A stretch of DNA of 64,000 nt from Streptomyces cylindrosporus (GTDB taxonomy: Bacteria > Actinomycetota > Actinomycetes > Streptomycetales > Streptomycetaceae). The stretch lies in the NCBI RefSeq assembly GCF_022698165.1, contig NZ_JALDAY010000005.1:124001-188000 (forward strand). Direction: 5' to 3'. The notes beneath the pieces were generated by a model. It did no database searches. It was not told the DNA's origin and saw only the letters and a program-made list of their open reading frames with translations. The position numbers and the translations under genes are program-made. Shown piece by piece: positions 60,931 to 64,000 of this stretch. The first letter of the stretch is position 1, and each line of letters starts with the position of its first letter.

Positions 60931-61443
60931 TCAGCGCAGCGCCCCCGTCCTCCGAGCCCCCGTCGGCCACACCACGTCGACCGCGAGTCCGGCCGCCCTG
61001 GCTTCGGCCACCGTGTCGGCGGTGCCGCCGCCGCGGCCGGTGGGGGCGCTGCCGTCCCAGACGGCCACCAGACGCTGCGCGCCTTGCAGCAGAAGGCGGT
61101 TGGCGGCCTCGTACGCCTCCGTCCCCGCGCGTTCGTATGGCAGGACCGTTACTTCAGCGGCCGCCGCGCGCAGGGCGTCGAAGCGGTCGGCGTCCTCCGG
61201 GCCCACCACCGCCGCGCGGTAGTCCCGGGACGGGATGATCGCCGACAGCCGTCCCCCGAGCGCGAGGACCTCCTCGGCGAACAGGCAGTCGGCACCGCGG
61301 GCCAGGCACGAGCGGCCCGCCAGGCCGTCGCCCGCCAAGTCGTCGCCCGCCAGGCCCGTGAGCAGGGCGCGCAGGGCCTCGCGCACGGGGCCGGTGGCCT
61401 CCGGGGCCAGGTCCATGTGGCCGGTGACGGCGATCGTGATCAC
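60931..61443 (-). CDS. SLOG-like (DprA/LOG-type) nucleotide-binding protein
   Basis: 170 residues from GTG 61443 (GAGAGG six bases ahead). TIAVTGHMDL at the start, SCLARGADCLFAEEVLALGGRLSAIIPSRDYR, then VTVLPYERAGTEAYEAANRLLLQGAQRLVAVWDGSAPTGRGGGTADTVAEARAAGLAVDVVWPTGA. This is the Rossmann-like SLOG plan: G-H near the N-terminus, a Gly-rich phosphate loop (GRGGGTAD) and the A-x-x-x-G-x-x-V-x-V-V-W-P end. SLOG proteins bind or cleave nucleotide-derived signals. Thirteen bases after a membrane protein gene, with which it is paired. Confidence 0.75.
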   Translation of the reverse strand: MITIAVTGHMDLAPEATGPVREALRALLTGLAGDDLAGDGLAGRSCLARGADCLFAEEVLALGGRLSAIIPSRDYRAAVVGPEDADRFDALRAAAAEVTVLPYERAGTEAYEAANRLLLQGAQRLVAVWDGSAPTGRGGGTADTVAEARAAGLAVDVVWPTGARRTGALR

Positions 61444-61456
61444 TGGGAGCCTCTCG

Positions 61457-61969
61457 TCACAGTGCCAGGGCGAGGAAGCCGAGCACATACGTGCCGGCGA
61501 AGATGACGGGGATCCAGCGTTCCACGTGCGTCAACCGCAGGTAGAGGCGCCAGTCCCGGCCCTCGCCGAGACTCCGCCACTCGGCCGCGGAGAACGCCCG
61601 GGTCGGCAACTGCTCCTCCAGGGCGCCGATCACGTCCCACTTGCCTTTGTTCAGCTGCTCGTAGGAGCGCAGGGTGAACCACCAGGCGGCGCAGATCGCG
61701 AGCAGCACCGGCAGCCCGGCCAGCAGCAACAGCACGGGCGCGTCCCGCAGCCGGACGGGTGCCAGCCAGGCGCCGAGGAAGGCGACAAGGCCGCTGTTGA
61801 GCGTCAGGAAGAAGGTGTTGGTCAGGTTGCGCCGGGCGCTGACCCGGTCCGCCATCTCCACGCACAGCTTGTACTGCTCGAACACGGCGGCCCGGTAGGC
61901 CTCGGACCCCTCGCCGTAGTCGGACGCGGAAATGCCCTCGTTCCACAGCGAGTCGCTGATCTCGGCCAT
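61457..61969 (-). CDS. Three-helix membrane protein paired with SLOG
   Basis: 170 residues. Cytoplasmic helical N-terminus (EQYKLCVEMADRVSARRNLTNTFFLTLNSG), three predicted membrane helices (LVAFLGAWLAP; VLLLLAGLPVLLAICAAWWFTL; WIPVIFAGTYVLGFLALAL) with a cytoplasmic segment between the second and third (YEQLNKGKWDVIGALEEQL). This resembles RipA/SLATT-type proteins known to sit next to SLOG proteins as membrane-acting effectors. I infer the pair is a two-gene conflict module: signal sensed by SLOG, membrane disturbed by this protein. It is divergent from the EACC1 gene. Confidence 0.65.
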   Translation of the reverse strand: MAEISDSLWNEGISASDYGEGSEAYRAAVFEQYKLCVEMADRVSARRNLTNTFFLTLNSGLVAFLGAWLAPVRLRDAPVLLLLAGLPVLLAICAAWWFTLRSYEQLNKGKWDVIGALEEQLPTRAFSAAEWRSLGEGRDWRLYLRLTHVERWIPVIFAGTYVLGFLALAL

Positions 61970-62124
61970 GGCGGCATCATGCCCCGCTCCGCGCTCCGCC
62001 CACCACCGATCTCACCGGACACCTGATCGGCTCTTGCCCAAGTCGGTAACCTGGCAGAGGCGTTGGACAGAAACGTTGAGCCGAAGCAGTGAGCCGAAGC
62101 GTTGGTGCGAGACGGGGCGTGCGC

Positions 62125-62469
62125 ATGGCAGTGAAGATCTCGGTTTCCGTCAAGGGCCCGACCGGACTCGACGACGCGGACCGGATGCTCGGCGAGCTCA
62201 AGGAGGCCGCCGACCTGCCGTGGAGCGTGCGCGAGGTCGAGGAGGAGGGCGCCCTCGGCAGCGGCATCGTCGAGATCGTCATCGTGGCCGTCGTCGGCAA
62301 GACCGTCGAACTCGGCGTCTCGGCCGCCGTGGACGCCGTGAAGCAGGCGGTCGAGCGGTGGCGGAGCGAGCGGCTCGATCCGCCGGACGTGACCGTCGCG
62401 ACGGAGTCCGTACCCGACGCGGAAGCCGGCTCGGAAGGCCCGGTGGGCCCGCAGGAACCGGAAGGATAG
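62125..62469 (+). CDS. EACC1-like protein (effector-associated component)
   Basis: 114 residues. AVKISVSVKGPTGLDDADRMLGELKEAADLPWSVREVEEEGALGSGIVEIVIVAVVGKTVELGVSAAVDAVKQAVERW matches, as I recall it, the effector-associated constant component family: beta-alpha with a hydrophobic Val/Ile hairpin (VEIVIVAVVG) that may contact membranes or partners. In other actinobacteria it is encoded next to caspase, TIR or trypsin-like effectors. ATG 62125 is in weak ribosome-site context; ten bases after its stop the caspase-like gene starts. Confidence 0.75.
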   Translation: MAVKISVSVKGPTGLDDADRMLGELKEAADLPWSVREVEEEGALGSGIVEIVIVAVVGKTVELGVSAAVDAVKQAVERWRSERLDPPDVTVATESVPDAEAGSEGPVGPQEPEG

Positions 62470-62479
62470 GACGGCTGAC

Positions 62480-63508
62480 ATGGCATCCAGGGCGGTGGTG
62501 ATCGGGCCGGCGGCCTACGCCGTGAACTCGGGGATCGACAGCCATACGACGATCGGCGAGAGCGCCCGCATGTACGGCGAGGTCCTGGCCGGCGACGCCA
62601 TGTGGGGCGCCGACAACTGCCGGGTCCTGGGCAAGGACGAGGTGGAGACGGCGGACGGCGTCATGCGGGCCCTGCAGGCGGCCGCGGACGAGACCGGGCC
62701 CGAGGACATCTTCCTCGTCGTGTACGTCGGCCACGGCCAGTACTGGAGCGACCTTCCCGGCGCCCAGGTGCACCTCTCCGTCGGGTCCTCGCACAAGGAC
62801 AAACCCTGGACCTGGCTGTCGAGTTGGTACCTCTACCGCGTGATGCGCCGCGCCCGCGCCAAGCTCAAGGTGCTGATCGCCGACTGCTGCTACTCCAACC
62901 TGCTGCCGCAGCTGGGGGAGGAGCCGGTGCTGCCCGGCGTGCTCGGCGAGCTGGACGAGGGCACCTGTGTCTTCACGGCCGTCAAGAACGCCAACTTCGC
63001 GCCCGCCGAAGGCTGTTCGGCGCTGCCCGGGGACCTCGCGCACTGCACGCCGTTCAGCGGGCACCTGCTGCGGATACTCCAGGACGGCACCAAGGACCAC
63101 GAATCGCGGCTCACCATCGGCCTGTTGCGCGAGGCGGTCCGGCGGGAGATGGAGAGCTGCGCCGCCGCCCCGCACCAGGTGCCGCGCATGTCGCTGAACG
63201 ACGCCCGGGACGGCACCCCGCTGTTCACCAACCGCATGGAGGCCACCCGCCGCGACCGCGCCCCGCAGCTCCCGGTCGACCCCGAGGACTGGGTGCGCAC
63301 CCTGATGCTGGACCGCGACTCCCGCCTCGACGACCTGCTGAAGGACGAACGCAAGACCGGTGACGTCGTCGCCATCCTCAGCACCCGCCAGGACGACGCC
63401 AGCAGGCACCTCGCCCGGCACATAGACGCCCGCGCCAACAACGCCTTCAGCGAACCGCACGCCTTCGCCCGCTACTGGAACCAGGTGGAGAAGGCACTGC
63501 GCGTATGA
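62480..63508 (+). CDS. Caspase-like (peptidase C14) protein
   Basis: 342 residues. Caspase fold: AVVIGPAAYAVNSGIDSHTTI, FLVVYVGHGQYWSDL with catalytic His85, then KVLIADCCYSNLL with catalytic Cys137 in D-C-C-Y-S. Cys136 next to it is the less likely nucleophile. The remaining half is helical with FTAVKNANFAPAEG and HLLRILQDGTKDHESRLTIGLL, a metacaspase-like L2/L3 region. Such proteases are activated in phage response and cleave host or partner proteins. AGGACGG precedes the ATG. Its stop overlaps the next start (ATGA). Confidence 0.9.
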   Translation: MASRAVVIGPAAYAVNSGIDSHTTIGESARMYGEVLAGDAMWGADNCRVLGKDEVETADGVMRALQAAADETGPEDIFLVVYVGHGQYWSDLPGAQVHLSVGSSHKDKPWTWLSSWYLYRVMRRARAKLKVLIADCCYSNLLPQLGEEPVLPGVLGELDEGTCVFTAVKNANFAPAEGCSALPGDLAHCTPFSGHLLRILQDGTKDHESRLTIGLLREAVRREMESCAAAPHQVPRMSLNDARDGTPLFTNRMEATRRDRAPQLPVDPEDWVRTLMLDRDSRLDDLLKDERKTGDVVAILSTRQDDASRHLARHIDARANNAFSEPHAFARYWNQVEKALRV

Positions 63509-64000
63509 ACGACGGGGACCAGGGGGAGACCGAGGACGGGGAGGCGTGGGGCTTCGGCTACGAATGGGTGACCACCTGCACGGTCGACGCCTTCGTGTCC
63601 CGTATGCAGGCCATGCGGGAGGGCGAACGGCCCGGCACCGAGGGCGGTGAACGCCCGCGCCCCGCCACCGCGGTGCGCGCCCTGCACGCCTTCGCCGTCA
63701 AGCGGCCCATCGACCAGCTCATCGAGTCCGCGCGCTGCTTCGACTACCGCGACGCCGTCAACATGCTGGCCACGGCCGCCCTGTGCCGGAACATCCGGCA
63801 GGCCGCCGACCTCGCGATCCGTCAGTGGGACGCGGAACGCACGGGCGAGGAGGGACTGCCCCGGCTGACCGACGGCGTCATCCACGACATCGCCTGCCAG
63901 CGCACGGTCCTGGACGTCGCCGTCTTCATCCGCGAGTGCCGAAGGGCCGGCGAGCCCGCCCTGGTGGACCGCACGATCAGCGCCTTCACCGAACCCGGCT
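63505..64000 (+). CDS. Helical partner of the caspase operon (partial at window edge)
   Basis: At least 165 residues, cut by the end of the window. ATG 63505 overlaps the caspase stop. Polar N-terminus, then mostly helical: ALHAFAVKRPIDQLIESARCFDYRDAVNMLATAALCRNIRQAADLAIRQWDAERTGEE, VLDVAVFIRECRRAGEPALVDRTI. No enzyme motif in this part. Similar genes carry C-terminal sensor or NTPase domains; that cannot be seen here. Confidence 0.75.
   Translation, partial: MNDGDQGETEDGEAWGFGYEWVTTCTVDAFVSRMQAMREGERPGTEGGERPRPATAVRALHAFAVKRPIDQLIESARCFDYRDAVNMLATAALCRNIRQAADLAIRQWDAERTGEEGLPRLTDGVIHDIACQRTVLDVAVFIRECRRAGEPALVDRTISAFTEPG

Noticed and set aside
60161..61222. Plus-strand frames through the 110-bp repeats as a gene
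   Set aside because: Gly/Arg-rich reading follows the repeat and runs antisense into the SLOG-like gene; no start with a ribosome binding site and no family features.

Overview
This is a high-GC chromosomal window from a Streptomyces or close relative. The evidence is strongly biased codon use, GTG and TTG starts, dense ATGA-type overlaps, a WhiB-like protein of the WblI type, a DUF1707 protein, a SpoIIE-type phosphatase with its own ATPase domain, and intergenic repeat families familiar from Streptomyces. The order fumC - class I fumarase - wblI - glpX - xseB/xseA - ispH - ppgK - ychF matches, from memory, the SCO5042-SCO5060s neighbourhood of S. coelicolor.

Layout. 1-4.8 kb: small metabolic and regulatory genes (XRE-cupin regulator, DUF192, DHFR-like and LLM oxidoreductases, methyltransferase, AlkZ-like glycosylase). 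4.8-12.4 kb: uppS behind two intrinsic terminators, PIN-PhoH ATPase, secreted transglycosylase, AI-2E-type exporter, and a three-gene DUF4388-like/roadblock operon. 12.4-22.1 kb: PadR-regulated ABC exporter, SPFH protein with a small ribbon-helix-helix protein, a class A PBP with a TPTQ tail, and the SpoIIE-type phosphatase. 22.4-38.2 kb: conserved core with two unrelated fumarases, a SigE-family sigma factor with a partner, wblI, glpX, exonuclease VII, ispH, polyphosphate glucokinase and ychF.

38.2-64 kb is accessory and looks like a stack of specialised systems. (a) A probable peptide-modification locus. One arm holds a 25-codon peptide gene with an excellent ribosome binding site, an M14 carboxypeptidase, a membrane-anchored protein and a squalene/phytoene-synthase-like enzyme. 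The divergent arm holds a ThiF/E1-like adenylating enzyme and an M50 metalloprotease, both with N-terminal winged-helix domains of the RiPP-recognition (PqqD) type. The M50 start region is reiterated as twelve exact 29-bp units, each of which, except one, starts with a start codon. (b) A transmembrane Ser/Thr kinase. (c) An eight-gene operon, mostly joined by stop-start overlaps, encoding a J-domain-like protein without HPD, an Hsp70, a probable pseudokinase-TPR protein, several TPR proteins and a TIR-beta-propeller protein. (d) A SLOG-like protein with a three-helix membrane protein. (e) An EACC1-like protein, a caspase-like protease and the start of a helical partner. Parts c-e have the architecture of bacterial conflict/immune systems. 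Tandem repeats of many unit lengths are concentrated in this right half.

I found no rRNA, tRNA, IS element, integrase or CRISPR array. Functions of the accessory genes are inferred from visible motifs and context only; no database search was possible.
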